A stretch of 64,000 bases of DNA from an uncultured Pelosinus sp. (GTDB taxonomy: Bacteria > Bacillota > Negativicutes > Sporomusales > Acetonemataceae). How positions within the stretch are numbered: the stretch's first letter is position 1; each line of letters opens with the position of its first letter. The notes under the pieces were generated by a model. It saw only the letters and a list, made by a program, of their open reading frames with translations, was not told where the DNA came from and did no database searches. The DNA is taken from NCBI GenBank assembly GCA_900542835.1, contig UQPB01000009.1, forward strand, positions 31,219 to 95,218. Reading direction: 5' to 3'. This document shows, in pieces, positions 7,444-15,489 of the stretch. Made by a program: the position numbers and the translations under genes.

Positions 7444-8736
7444 CTATCCCCGTTTAGGATCTGCGCCTTCAGCGACGGTATTGCTCGAGCCCTGTCCCGG
7501 ATAGGCGGACTGAAAGTCATTGCCCGGGATATGCGGTTCTCCCCGAAAATTGAGTCCATTGTTAAACTTGGCCCGGCAAGTGGAAAAGTTGCCGTCACAT
7601 CCGGGAAGGACGGTAAAAGCATCGCTGGCGGCTATCGGATATGTCGTTGGCAGGAACAGAGTAAATAGCCCGGCATCAAAGATTTTCACCTCATACTGAC
7701 CTCCGGCATTGGCTCCAGCCGTGAAAGTCAATACACCATAGTCAAAGTAGCCTGTCAGGTTCGTGAGATTAGTGCTGAATGTCCCATCAGAATTTGCCTG
7801 TGTGACTTGACCTGCTACCGGCAATCTGCTAAGTTCAATTTTACACCTAGAATCGCCCAGTTTGGCCCGGCAGCTTTTTTGATAAACAGTGCCCGCTGAC
7901 TGTTGATAGGCTTCCAGGAGTCCCCTCACTTCTGCCTGAAACCCATACCTGCTATTTCTGACCTGTCCGATTGTGCCTTTGCGGATAATAAACAATGGAT
8001 CTTTTGTCTTCATCCAGTTACACAGAAAAATTTCAACTTTGGCAAAATCGAACCGGCCGCTGGCGATATCTTTTTCGTTAATGCGGTCACTGTCTAGGTA
8101 ACCTTCCACTTCCAGGTTGTCAACGGCCATATCATTCGAGGTTGCCACAGCAGTGGGTACAAAACCAGCAGCAGCCTCATAGGTGATACCGTTTAATACA
8201 ATATCCTCATCATGATTGGTAAAGCCCAAAACCGTACCATCTTTCAGCGTTAATTTCCAGCACCAGGCTGCCGACGTTACCTTGTCCTTCAGCCAGGGTA
8301 TGCCGGATGGCTGCAGAGTGCGCAGATTTAAATAAATTTGAGTCCCAAAGCCATACAACGTTTTGTTCTTGATGCGGAATAGATCGCCAGTGGCAGCGTA
8401 TCCTCCCGCTGGCACCGCATTGACCTTGCGTATTAAGGGAATTGGCAAGCCGCCAACCAGATACTCTCTTCGTAGCTCTCCGGTGCTTTGAAAGCCGTCC
8501 TGCGGGAGGATATTTACCTTTCTCATAATGGGAACCGGCAAGCCGCCAACTAGATACGTTCGTGTTACATCCCCTGTTCCTTGGTAGCCGCCCTCCGGTT
8601 CTCGATTCACCGACCGGGTAATGGGAATAGTAGTTCCCGCTCCATACGTTCTTGTCAGATCTCCTGTAGCTTGATATCCGCCGTCCGGTGCTGCACCTAC
8701 ATTTCTAACAATCGGAAAGTCCAGAATGGTAGACAT
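7444..8736 (-). CDS. DUF2163 tail-tip protein with N-terminal repeats (GTA gp13-like)
   Basis: Residues about 150-430 form the DUF2163/phage BR0599-type domain of GTA gp13 tail-tip proteins. Recognisable parts are WCWKLTLKDGTVLGFTNHDE, VDNLEVEG and a cysteine-containing C-terminus (KSCRAKLGDSRCK, GCDGNFSTCRAKFNN). The first about 125 residues are unusual: four repeats of about 31 residues with consensus P-I-x-R-x-V-N-x-x-P-x-G-G-Y-Q-x-T-G-D-L-x-R-x-Y-x-V-G-G-L-P. These are not part of the usual domain and may be a surface extension. In RcGTA this protein joins the distal tail ring to the hub. Confidence 0.8.
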   Translation of the reverse strand: MSTILDFPIVRNVGAAPDGGYQATGDLTRTYGAGTTIPITRSVNREPEGGYQGTGDVTRTYLVGGLPVPIMRKVNILPQDGFQSTGELRREYLVGGLPIPLIRKVNAVPAGGYAATGDLFRIKNKTLYGFGTQIYLNLRTLQPSGIPWLKDKVTSAAWCWKLTLKDGTVLGFTNHDEDIVLNGITYEAAAGFVPTAVATSNDMAVDNLEVEGYLDSDRINEKDIASGRFDFAKVEIFLCNWMKTKDPLFIIRKGTIGQVRNSRYGFQAEVRGLLEAYQQSAGTVYQKSCRAKLGDSRCKIELSRLPVAGQVTQANSDGTFSTNLTNLTGYFDYGVLTFTAGANAGGQYEVKIFDAGLFTLFLPTTYPIAASDAFTVLPGCDGNFSTCRAKFNNGLNFRGEPHIPGNDFQSAYPGQGSSNTVAEGADPKRG

Positions 8737-8748
8737 TTATTGTTCTCC

Positions 8749-9219
8749 TTAGCCGGTATAGACATCTTCCACGAAGGAAAAATTCAGCTGGACATCCTGA
8801 TACGAGCCGGCTGCTTCGTTGGCCGATGTCCAAAGGACAAGGTAAAACCCTACGTTGACTTGCCGAATATAGGACCCGGACGGTAGTGCACAGCTAGAAC
8901 CACTGAAGCCATTGGAAAACGCGTAATTCGATTTCCAATCCGTGAAGCCTGACATCATTCCATCGCCTAATAGAGCTCCCGCATTCCAGCCGGAAGGTTT
9001 TACAAACGTTGCTTTATTCGTATTTGACGAAGTAATGGTTAAATTGGAAACCTGGTAGCCCGGATCGCACCGTAAGCAGAGCATCAACAACGTAGCTCCT
9101 GCTGCCGCCGTACTATTAAACAGGCCGTCGCCTAGGATAAAATCACTGTTTAGGCCTGTGATTTCTGTGCCGTCGGTTCTCCCGGGGAAAGTATTCTTAT
9201 ACAGCCTTAAGTGAGCCAT
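8749..9219 (-). CDS. Phage tail-region protein, paralogue 3 of 3
   Basis: A 156-residue protein of unknown function in the tail-tip block. The opening pattern (L-x-x-Y-x-x-T, then x-G-x-x-D-G-T-x-I, then L-x-L-x-x-R-x-D-P-G-Y) is shared with the two genes just upstream, so the three probably arose by tandem duplication. It is rich in Ser, Gly, Asn and aromatic residues with little Lys, as in beta-sandwich virion proteins. A spacing of 12 nt to the next gene and a Shine-Dalgarno sequence before the ATG support translation. Confidence 0.65.
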   Translation of the reverse strand: MAHLRLYKNTFPGRTDGTEITGLNSDFILGDGLFNSTAAAGATLLMLCLRCDPGYQVSNLTITSSNTNKATFVKPSGWNAGALLGDGMMSGFTDWKSNYAFSNGFSGSSCALPSGSYIRQVNVGFYLVLWTSANEAAGSYQDVQLNFSFVEDVYTG

Positions 9220-9231
9220 TTCACCGCCTCC

Positions 9232-9627
9232 TCAAACAATTCGAACGGCATGAACGATAACCAAGTCAACGGATGTATCCGGTCCAGTTGGATCCGTCGG
9301 CCCTGCGTAGGCTATCACATCTATGAGTTTATTGGCATCGCCTACAATGGGGTAATACAAACTGTTGCCAAAGTTCATATTTGTTGAAGTATAGGCATAG
9401 TTCACTAGATAAAATCGATTTTGATAGGTGCCTTTTAGCGATATAACACAGTGATACCACTGCTCGCCGGGATCGGCGCGTACAGCGATTGCAAGCTTTT
9501 TTGTGACATCACTTGTCCCAGGAAACATGCCATCAAATACAAGCGGCGCTGAACCATCGCCGGAAGACAGTAAAGTTCCGTTAGTTCCGCCTGCGGTTAC
9601 GGTCCCGCCATAAAAATGCAACGCCAT
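9232..9627 (-). CDS. Phage tail-region protein, paralogue 2 of 3
   Basis: A 131-residue protein, start MALHFYGGTVTAGGTNGT, with PLVFDGMF and LAIAVRADPGEQWY matching the layout of its neighbours on both sides. No database family was recognised by eye. Composition (Gly, Thr, Tyr, Val) suggests an all-beta fold and a virion role, perhaps a tail-tip decoration or carbohydrate-binding module (inference from position only). Confidence 0.65.
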   Translation of the reverse strand: MALHFYGGTVTAGGTNGTLLSSGDGSAPLVFDGMFPGTSDVTKKLAIAVRADPGEQWYHCVISLKGTYQNRFYLVNYAYTSTNMNFGNSLYYPIVGDANKLIDVIAYAGPTDPTGPDTSVDLVIVHAVRIV

Positions 9628-9640
9628 GGGATTCCTCCTT

Positions 9641-10039
9641 TTATGAGCTTACGGGAGCCATATAGTCAACTTGCAAATAGTTGGTCAGAACATCACCATA
9701 ATCATTTTCTTCTGGGAAATAACACTTGATATAAAACAGGGTGTTCACCACATCGACAGTTTCGAAGAAAAGAAAAGCATCTGAGTCGAGCCACTGCACG
9801 CCGTCATACGAAAGGCTAATGCTTCCTGCGTCTTTTCCGACTGGGTATAACCTGCAGCAGTAAATGGGCTCCGAGGTTGCCCTCAGTGCCAGCTGCTGCG
9901 GCGAGGAAATGGTTTCTCTTTGTGCGGCAATCAGTACCTTGTTGGGTTCGTTGATGGTTTCAGCAACCAGATCACCATCCACTTTTCCCACAGATACCGT
10001 CCCATTATAGACATGCACTACCGATAGGGCTATTGGCAT
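9641..10039 (-). CDS. Phage tail-region protein, paralogue 1 of 3
   Basis: A 132-residue protein starting MPIALSVVHVYNGTVSVGKVDGD. It follows the DUF2460 gene by 12 nt and precedes two diverged paralogues. The middle holds LALRATSEPIYCCRLYPVG, matching the AVR-x-DP-GE-x-WYHCVIS region of the next gene. Function unknown; a structural tail role is inferred from its place between DUF2460 and DUF2163 genes, which are adjacent in gene transfer agents. Confidence 0.65.
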   Translation of the reverse strand: MPIALSVVHVYNGTVSVGKVDGDLVAETINEPNKVLIAAQRETISSPQQLALRATSEPIYCCRLYPVGKDAGSISLSYDGVQWLDSDAFLFFETVDVVNTLFYIKCYFPEENDYGDVLTNYLQVDYMAPVSS

Positions 10040-10051
10040 CAGACTCGCCTC

Positions 10052-10654
10052 CTAGATACGAATTTCTATCAGCGGGATGTTATCCCAGCTATAGAGATCC
10101 CATTCTTTGATGGACTGAGGGCAGTGATCAGTATCAAACCGAACCGGCACATCGAATTCATAGTCAGCTGTAATCACAGCGTTTTGAGCGGGCGCAACGG
10201 TAAAGGTCATGATGCCAGTAGTCGCGTTAACCGACAATGTAGTCTGCCGAACATTATCCACATACACTTTTACCGTTCCCTCTACCGGCTTTCGGATTTT
10301 CCGCACTTCTGTATACCCGGCATCATCGGTATAGGTTTTTATGAGCTGAAAGGCAGTCGTTGTGCCGTCGCCAACTCCGATGATTTCCCCGGTTCCGGTA
10401 TAGTCCAGCCAGTCCTTAAACCGAAACCCGTATGCTTTGCCTCTTCTGGCCCGGAAGAAAGCCAGTAGCCGTTTCATCTGGTTTTCATTTTTTACCCCAT
10501 GGGCTGCTTGATACTTGCAGCGAGCTTGGGACCAATTTACATTCCGCTGCTCATACCCGGAGCCGGTAATTACGACATCGGTGGAATACTCTGGACCGCC
10601 AGTCACACCATAGGAAATGTCCGGCGGAAACTGCACTTCATGAAAGGCTTGCAT
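10052..10654 (-). CDS. DUF2460 distal tail protein (GTA gp12-like)
   Basis: A 200-residue protein matching DUF2460 (TIGR02217, the RcGTA gp12 family). Conserved stretches are FHEVQFPPDISYGVTGGPEY near the start, RNVNWSQARCKY (about 49-60), LLAFFRARRGKAYGFRFKDW and the closing WDLYSWDNIPLIEIRI. In RcGTA this protein forms the distal tail ring. The ATG at 10654 has AAGGAGAAAC upstream and follows the tape measure stop by 1 nt; the longer frame upstream overlaps the tape measure and is not used. Confidence 0.88.
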   Translation of the reverse strand: MQAFHEVQFPPDISYGVTGGPEYSTDVVITGSGYEQRNVNWSQARCKYQAAHGVKNENQMKRLLAFFRARRGKAYGFRFKDWLDYTGTGEIIGVGDGTTTAFQLIKTYTDDAGYTEVRKIRKPVEGTVKVYVDNVRQTTLSVNATTGIMTFTVAPAQNAVITADYEFDVPVRFDTDHCPQSIKEWDLYSWDNIPLIEIRI

Positions 10655-10655
10655 A

Positions 10656-13556
10656 TTACAGGTTTCTCCTTCCCAAGGCAAGAGCGGTATTCGCTTCTGC
10701 CAAGATTTGCGACTGACTGCGGCGGAAACTGGCCGCATCCGGTGTCGTGATGTTCATATTAATGATCGTAGGTCTGCTCGTTCTTGAATCTGCACTTTGG
10801 CTTATAATTTTCTTTGTTTCAGCGGCAGTAAACACATGGCCGCCGCGATTAAAATTAATTAGTTCCGGCCCCTTTTCCCCGACTAAGGCAAGGCCGCCGG
10901 GATAGTTGCCGCCGGCAGCGTATTGTCCAGGGATTCCGGATATCCCGCCGCGTGATTTTGCAGGCGCAAGTGCGGGAAACAAAGACATGGTAATTTGGCT
11001 AGCCAGCCACTGTGCCGCCATATCCGCAATGATTTTCATTATGCTTTTGCCTAGTGCTTGCCAGGCTTCGCCTATAGACTTTGTACCAGTAAGAATGTCT
11101 GAGAAAAAAACTTTCAGGCCGTCGTAAGTACCGGCCATTTGCTGAGCCATAAGCTCCATGGAAGATTTATGAGACCCTTTCCAAACTTCATAATACGCAT
11201 CAATATATTGTTGTTTTCCTGCCAAGTCTTGTGCGAACATCGCCTGCTCGGTAGTTAGAAGCTGCTGGAATTTGGCTACGTCGCTATCCGCGCGCGCCCG
11301 GTCCAGCTCTTCCTGAAACTTGACGCGCTCATAGTGCAAATCTTTGATGCGCTGGTTTTTCTCCGTTTCAATGGCGACCTGTTCGGCAGCCGCCTGGCGG
11401 CTAAAATCCACTATGCCGGTTTCGGTGATAGCGAACTGGATTCCATTGGTTTCCCACGCTTTGCGGAACTGCTCCTGCTGAGCGGCTGTGCTGGCGGAAT
11501 ACTCCAGGGCAAGATCCCTGTATTTTTTCCGCACTTCATCTATTTGCCGAGCCGCGTCGGTTTCAATGTCAAACTTCTGCTTATCAACGCCAGTCAGGTC
11601 AAGCCCGCCTAGCTTATCGGAAAGACTCCGGGCCAAGTCACTCGCCTGATCGGCAATCCGGTTATTTTCCTTTTGCTCGTCCAACAAAATCTTTTTCCTT
11701 TTCGCGGCGTAAATCTCATTAAGGCGCAGGATATCCCTCTCATAGTTTTCATTGGCTTCCTTGGATTCGTTCAAGGTGTCCAGTTCATCGGCATACCATG
11801 CTTCGAGGGCGTCCATCTGGCTTTCGGTAAGTTGCAGCCATTCTTTTTCAATCGCCCTGCTCGCCTGCTCCGCTTTTTTCTGAAGCTTTTCGTACTCCTT
11901 ACCAGTTCCACCGTCTGTGGTAAGGGAAGTTGTTCCTGGGACGGCATTCGTTAACCCCGTGAACTTGGTGTTGGGCTTTGTCAGTTGGGGAATCAGGGCA
12001 GATATATCCTTGCGGCTGAAGCCAAAGCTGAACTTTCCCGCTGCCGCGCCGATTTTGCCGATTCCCTCAGTGACCTTGTTAAACCAACTCCCCACCGAAT
12101 CGGGAATGAACTGTGCAAAAAAGCTTTTCAGCGGGCTGAGTTGGTCTACAATCCAGTTGATTCCCTTCGCAACCACTTCTTTAATGCTTGCCCAAGCGCC
12201 GTCGATGAAATCCACAATGCCGTTCCATACACTGGAGGTGGCTTCGCCCGCAACGCTCCAGCCGTCGCCAATGAACTGGGCCACCGCACTCAGCGCATCT
12301 TCAACAAGACCGGTGATCCAATTCCACGCTTCGGATATGGCCGTAACTACGCTGTTCCAGATGCCAACCGTGAAACTTACGATGGCATTCCAAGCGTCGG
12401 AAATAGCTGTAGTCACTGCGGTCACAGCATTTTCTACGACAGTAGTAATCGCGTTCCAGGCGTCAGTAAAAATATCTGTAACCGTACTCCACAAAGTGCT
12501 GAAAAGCTCGGACAGCGGCTCCCAGTTAGTCCAGATTTCATACGCTAATAAACCCACCGCAGCTCCAGCTGCAATAAAGGGTAGCAAAGGAGCCAGTGCT
12601 GTCCAGGTCGCTATACCAAAAGCCACTAACGCGGGTACAGCTGCGCCTAATAATGCGCCAGACAGGACAAACGTGGAAGCGATGACTTCCGGCGGAATCA
12701 TGCCTTGCAACGCTTCTTTAAGGCCGAGCGCCTTCACCGCCGCGGCAAATTGCGACAGCCAGTCGGCAACGCCTTGCAGCTTTTCCACCAGGTTCAGGTT
12801 TTTCGCGATGCTGTCGCCGATTTCCACCATGACCATGCCCACATTATCCTTGATAGTCGACATGAGTCCGGGGATGGTCTTGCTCATGGCTTCCATGCCG
12901 CCCTGGAATTTGGACTGCAGGCCCATTAAAAGCGCGTTGATTCCAGTAGTGCTGTCAATCGCCCCTTGCTCCGCCATTTTCATAGCTGTGGGAATATCGG
13001 TTCCAATGGCGTCCGCCAGGAACTTCCACGCCGGCACTCCGGCTTCGGCCAGCTGCATCATTTCTTCGGCAGACACTTTTCCTTTGGCTTGCATTTGTCC
13101 GATGGCGTTGGTCAGGCGGCTGATGCCCTCCTGACCAATTCCCAGCATCGCCGCCGCGTCCCCAATCGCCGCCAGCATCGGAATGATGTCTTGCGACGCA
13201 AAGCCGAAGGCCAATAGTTTTTTCGATGCAGTTAAAAGCCCCGGCAGTTCAAAAGGAGTATCCGCCGCAAAGGTTGCCAGATCGGCGAGCATTTTTTCCG
13301 CAGCCTTAGCATCGCCCAACAGCGTAGTCAAGGCTTTGCGGCTGGCATCCATGTCGCCTGCCAGTTTGATGCTGGCAACCCCGAAAGCGGCGAGAGCTGC
13401 CGTTGCGGCGGCTAGGCCGGCGGCAATGCTCTCCGACGCTGCCATCGCTTCCGAGCCAAGCCCTTTGCGGAGTGCGCGCTTGGTGCTCTCCCACTTTTTC
13501 AAAAAATCGCTGTTGTCTCCGCCGATAAAAATCGTCATCGAAGCGTTCCCGGCCAT
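10656..13556 (-). CDS. Tail tape measure protein
   Basis: A 966-residue protein setting tail length. The N-terminal domain (about 60-260) is a tape-measure domain with LAGDMDASRKALTTLLGDA and TPFELPGLLTASKKLLAFG. Two long hydrophobic stretches follow (about 290-345). A Trp-Asn-rich repeat region (about 355-480) has WNAI/WNSV/WNWI/WNGI units roughly every 18-22 residues. A charged helical coiled coil (about 550-760) leads to a lambda gpH-like C-terminus with GKSIMKIIADMAAQ and LVGEKGPELINF. It follows the G/GT chaperones, as in most long-tailed phages. Confidence 0.93.
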   Translation of the reverse strand: MAGNASMTIFIGGDNSDFLKKWESTKRALRKGLGSEAMAASESIAAGLAAATAALAAFGVASIKLAGDMDASRKALTTLLGDAKAAEKMLADLATFAADTPFELPGLLTASKKLLAFGFASQDIIPMLAAIGDAAAMLGIGQEGISRLTNAIGQMQAKGKVSAEEMMQLAEAGVPAWKFLADAIGTDIPTAMKMAEQGAIDSTTGINALLMGLQSKFQGGMEAMSKTIPGLMSTIKDNVGMVMVEIGDSIAKNLNLVEKLQGVADWLSQFAAAVKALGLKEALQGMIPPEVIASTFVLSGALLGAAVPALVAFGIATWTALAPLLPFIAAGAAVGLLAYEIWTNWEPLSELFSTLWSTVTDIFTDAWNAITTVVENAVTAVTTAISDAWNAIVSFTVGIWNSVVTAISEAWNWITGLVEDALSAVAQFIGDGWSVAGEATSSVWNGIVDFIDGAWASIKEVVAKGINWIVDQLSPLKSFFAQFIPDSVGSWFNKVTEGIGKIGAAAGKFSFGFSRKDISALIPQLTKPNTKFTGLTNAVPGTTSLTTDGGTGKEYEKLQKKAEQASRAIEKEWLQLTESQMDALEAWYADELDTLNESKEANENYERDILRLNEIYAAKRKKILLDEQKENNRIADQASDLARSLSDKLGGLDLTGVDKQKFDIETDAARQIDEVRKKYRDLALEYSASTAAQQEQFRKAWETNGIQFAITETGIVDFSRQAAAEQVAIETEKNQRIKDLHYERVKFQEELDRARADSDVAKFQQLLTTEQAMFAQDLAGKQQYIDAYYEVWKGSHKSSMELMAQQMAGTYDGLKVFFSDILTGTKSIGEAWQALGKSIMKIIADMAAQWLASQITMSLFPALAPAKSRGGISGIPGQYAAGGNYPGGLALVGEKGPELINFNRGGHVFTAAETKKIISQSADSRTSRPTIINMNITTPDAASFRRSQSQILAEANTALALGRRNL

Positions 13557-13560
13557 AGTT

Positions 13561-13878
13561 TCACCCCACTTTCGACAGCAAGTCTTTTATTGCCATCTTC
13601 GCTTCATCTTGCGTTACCTTTTGTTTTTCTTGCGGCTCCCGGCCGAGCAGCATATCCACCGTAACCGGCCTTTTCAGATCGCGTGACGTGCAGGTGTTGA
13701 TAATGGAAGCCACAAAACCCGCTGTCATTATTTGTTCCTGCCTGGTTCGCCAGTGATAGCCTTCCGCCAGTTCGTAAAACTCGCCGAAGGTCAGCCGGCC
13801 AAATTCCCATGGTTTTAACCCCAAAGGGCCATAAGCCACCGGCGCGGCCTTTTCGATCCACTGGGCTACGGTGGTCAC
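13561..13878 (-). CDS. Tail assembly chaperone T part, made by -1 frameshift from G
   Basis: The 105-residue frame covers the T domain of a G-GT pair: TTVAQWIEKAAPVAYGPLGL, then FGEFYELAEGYHWR, and a C-terminus with KMAIKDLLSK. It overlaps the G stop codon (the GTG at 13878 overlaps TGA at 13875-13877). The G frame contains the canonical slippery heptamer GGGAAAC (13881-13887) just before its stop, so most T is probably made as a GT fusion by -1 frameshifting rather than from the GTG. The GT protein bridges the tail tube and tape measure during assembly. Confidence 0.8.
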   Translation of the reverse strand: MTTVAQWIEKAAPVAYGPLGLKPWEFGRLTFGEFYELAEGYHWRTRQEQIMTAGFVASIINTCTSRDLKRPVTVDMLLGREPQEKQKVTQDEAKMAIKDLLSKVG

Positions 13879-14237
13879 TCGTTTCCCTCGTCCGTCTCCT
13901 CTTGCGCTTCTTCTTCGCCGGCTAGGCTCTCGCCCATGATCTTCGATGCCTTGATGGCTTCTCCGATCCTGCCGGCAAGTTCCCCGAAGCTGCCGCCGGC
14001 TTCCATGTATTCCTGCATCATCAGCCCCGCGCGCTGCAAGGTAATCCCTTTTTCCGCATGCTTTAGTCCTCCCCACAGCAAAATGCGGATCGCCGAAAAG
14101 CCAGCCGCGCTTGCGTTGCTCATCACATAGAGCAGGGATTTTCCTCCCATCAGCTCTTCCATCTCGGCGGCTGAGTTAATATCGTAGCGAAGGCGGCGCT
14201 CCTTGCCGCCAATCGTAATAAACACGGGTCCTGTCAT
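13875..14237 (-). CDS. Tail assembly chaperone G (upstream frame of GT)
   Basis: A 120-residue protein starting MTGPVFITIGGKERRLRYD. It has the small beta strand plus helices with EELMGGKSLLYVMS and an acidic C-terminus (EEEAQEETDEGNE), as in siphovirus G chaperones. The ATG at 14237 was chosen because GGAGG lies 8 nt upstream and overlaps the alternative ATG at 14252. The acidic tail encodes the slippery GGGAAAC, the usual place for the programmed frameshift. It sits between the tail tube and tape measure genes. Confidence 0.8.
   Translation of the reverse strand: MTGPVFITIGGKERRLRYDINSAAEMEELMGGKSLLYVMSNASAAGFSAIRILLWGGLKHAEKGITLQRAGLMMQEYMEAGGSFGELAGRIGEAIKASKIMGESLAGEEEAQEETDEGNE
13881..13887 (-). 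promoter_or_regulatory. Programmed -1 frameshift slippery site GGGAAAC
   Basis: In the G frame the codons read GAG GGA AAC GAG TGA, so the heptamer G-GGA-AAC fits the X-XXY-YYZ rule exactly and lies one codon before the stop. A -1 slip gives GGG AAA and opens the T frame. This is a textbook arrangement for phage tail chaperones. Confidence 0.85.
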
Positions 14238-14260
14238 CGTCCATTCCTCCATTTTTCAAG

Positions 14261-14292
14261 AAAACAGGGTGCACAGTCTAAACTGCACACCC
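14261..14292 (-). terminator. Rho-independent terminator after the tail tube gene
   Basis: On the minus strand arms GGGTG..CAGT and ACTG..CACCC pair around a TTAG loop, with a 2-nt internal mismatch, followed by TGTTTTCTT. It lies directly after the major tail protein gene and would reduce readthrough into the chaperone and tape measure genes, a common way to keep the tube protein in excess. Confidence 0.6.
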
Positions 14293-14298
14293 CATCCG

Positions 14299-15090
14299 TT
14301 ATGCCGCAGGCGCAACGCCCGGAGTTGTATTCGCTGAAGCCGGAGCCGCCGTCAAACCGGCGCATGTTCCGTTGGCAATCGCAATGTTGAGAATGCTGTC
14401 ATTAGCAGCCGCGGTCAAAGCCGTCAGTTCCACGATAGCCCCATAGCCGCCCACGCTGAATTTGGCGGTCACCGCGCTGTCTGCCGCCAAAGCTTCTCTG
14501 GCTTTTTGCGCTACTACGGCCGCCGAATCATTGAGCGCCACGGCTACGCTGATGGCTTTTGGCGAGCCGGTCATCCCGGCGGCAATCACCGTAAATATGG
14601 CATTGCCGGCGGTCGTAATGGATCCAGCGACCTCAGCCGTTTCCACCTGTTTGGTGCCGTTTACCTCTTCCGGCGCACCCGCCCCGGCCAAGGTAATTTT
14701 ATACGTCGCTACCCCGTCATGCGGAGACTCCTCGCTCAAATCGGTAATGGCCGCATAGCCTTGGAATTTCGAGCCATCCTTGCGGACATACCGCACATGC
14801 ACCAGCTCGCGGTTGGCAAAAACCGTGAGCAGCTTGGCACGGCCCGCGTCAATACTCAGGCCTGATACGTCAGTCAGCATCACCGCATCGGCGTCAATGC
14901 TCCAGGACATCATGCCTGGAACGCTGGTTTTCCATGCTCCCGACTGCTTATTGGACGCATCGATCTGTTCCGCTGTCAGGCTCAAGGTCGCGCCCCGCTG
15001 GCCGCCAATCACCGTCCAGACCGGCGTTTCGGCCGTCCCGGTATTCACTTTCAGCAGAAAATCCACGCCATCGCTTGGAATCAAAGGCAT
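14299..15090 (-). CDS. Major tail (tube) protein with extra C-terminal domain
   Basis: A 263-residue protein. Residues 1-140 match phage major tail tube proteins of the TP901-1/lambda V type: SDGVDFLLKVNTGT, then SLTAEQIDASNKQSGAW and FQGYAAITDLSEESPHDG, ending in the strand ATYKITLAGAG. Residues about 145-263 form an additional Ala/Thr-rich domain (AISVAVALNDSAAVVAQKAREAL), joined by a linker; such add-ons usually sit on the tube surface. It follows the DUF3168 gene and precedes the chaperones. Confidence 0.85.
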   Translation of the reverse strand: MPLIPSDGVDFLLKVNTGTAETPVWTVIGGQRGATLSLTAEQIDASNKQSGAWKTSVPGMMSWSIDADAVMLTDVSGLSIDAGRAKLLTVFANRELVHVRYVRKDGSKFQGYAAITDLSEESPHDGVATYKITLAGAGAPEEVNGTKQVETAEVAGSITTAGNAIFTVIAAGMTGSPKAISVAVALNDSAAVVAQKAREALAADSAVTAKFSVGGYGAIVELTALTAAANDSILNIAIANGTCAGLTAAPASANTTPGVAPAA

Positions 15091-15096
15091 CTTTCG

Positions 15097-15489
15097 TCAC
15101 TCCTTAGTATCAATAATCGTAAACTTGAAGGTTACCGTAGCTTCGCGGTGCGTTTCCAGGCGTTCCACCGAATGGCTGTCCACGCTCGAAAGCCCGACCT
15201 GCCACTCGTCGGTTAAAATCAGTGGCTCGCTTTGTATCGCCGAAATGGCCCTGTCGCAAAGCTCCGCCACTTCCTTGTCTCCCTGGTACTCGCTGTAGAC
15301 TTTGAGGGTGGCCATGACATCCGCGCCGCATACCGTTTTGGTGCTCCAGCTCTCTGCCGTTGTGTCGGTCAGCACCACATAGGGCGCTTTTTTGCCTGCC
15401 GGCACATAGTCATAAACCGGAGCCGCCATCTGACTTTTTAAACGCTCAAAGAGCGCCTTGTTTAGCGGCGACACCGGGGATCGCTTCAT
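15097..15489 (-). CDS. DUF3168 tail completion/terminator protein
   Basis: A 130-residue protein of the DUF3168 family (GTA gp8/lambda U-like). Typical features are the N-terminal helix LFERLKSQ, the APYVVLTDTTAE strand and the central VYSEYQGDKEVAELCDRAISAI segment. These proteins cap the tail tube and join it to the head connector. It overlaps the gp10-like gene by 4 nt and sits directly before the tube gene, the usual location. Confidence 0.82.
   Translation of the reverse strand: MKRSPVSPLNKALFERLKSQMAAPVYDYVPAGKKAPYVVLTDTTAESWSTKTVCGADVMATLKVYSEYQGDKEVAELCDRAISAIQSEPLILTDEWQVGLSSVDSHSVERLETHREATVTFKFTIIDTKE

Noticed and set aside
8360..8736. Repeats in the DUF2163 gene as a diversity-generating retroelement target
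   Set aside because: No reverse transcriptase gene is present in the window and the repeats lie at the wrong end of the protein.
4218..10654. Idea that the element is itself a gene transfer agent
   Set aside because: It has an integrase, replication genes, HNH and terminase typical of a specific phage, and a prophage-sized genome; only the tail tip is GTA-like.
11917..13134. Plus-strand open frame of 405 codons
   Set aside because: Antisense shadow of the GC-rich, alanine-rich tape measure gene; the product has no recognisable domain.
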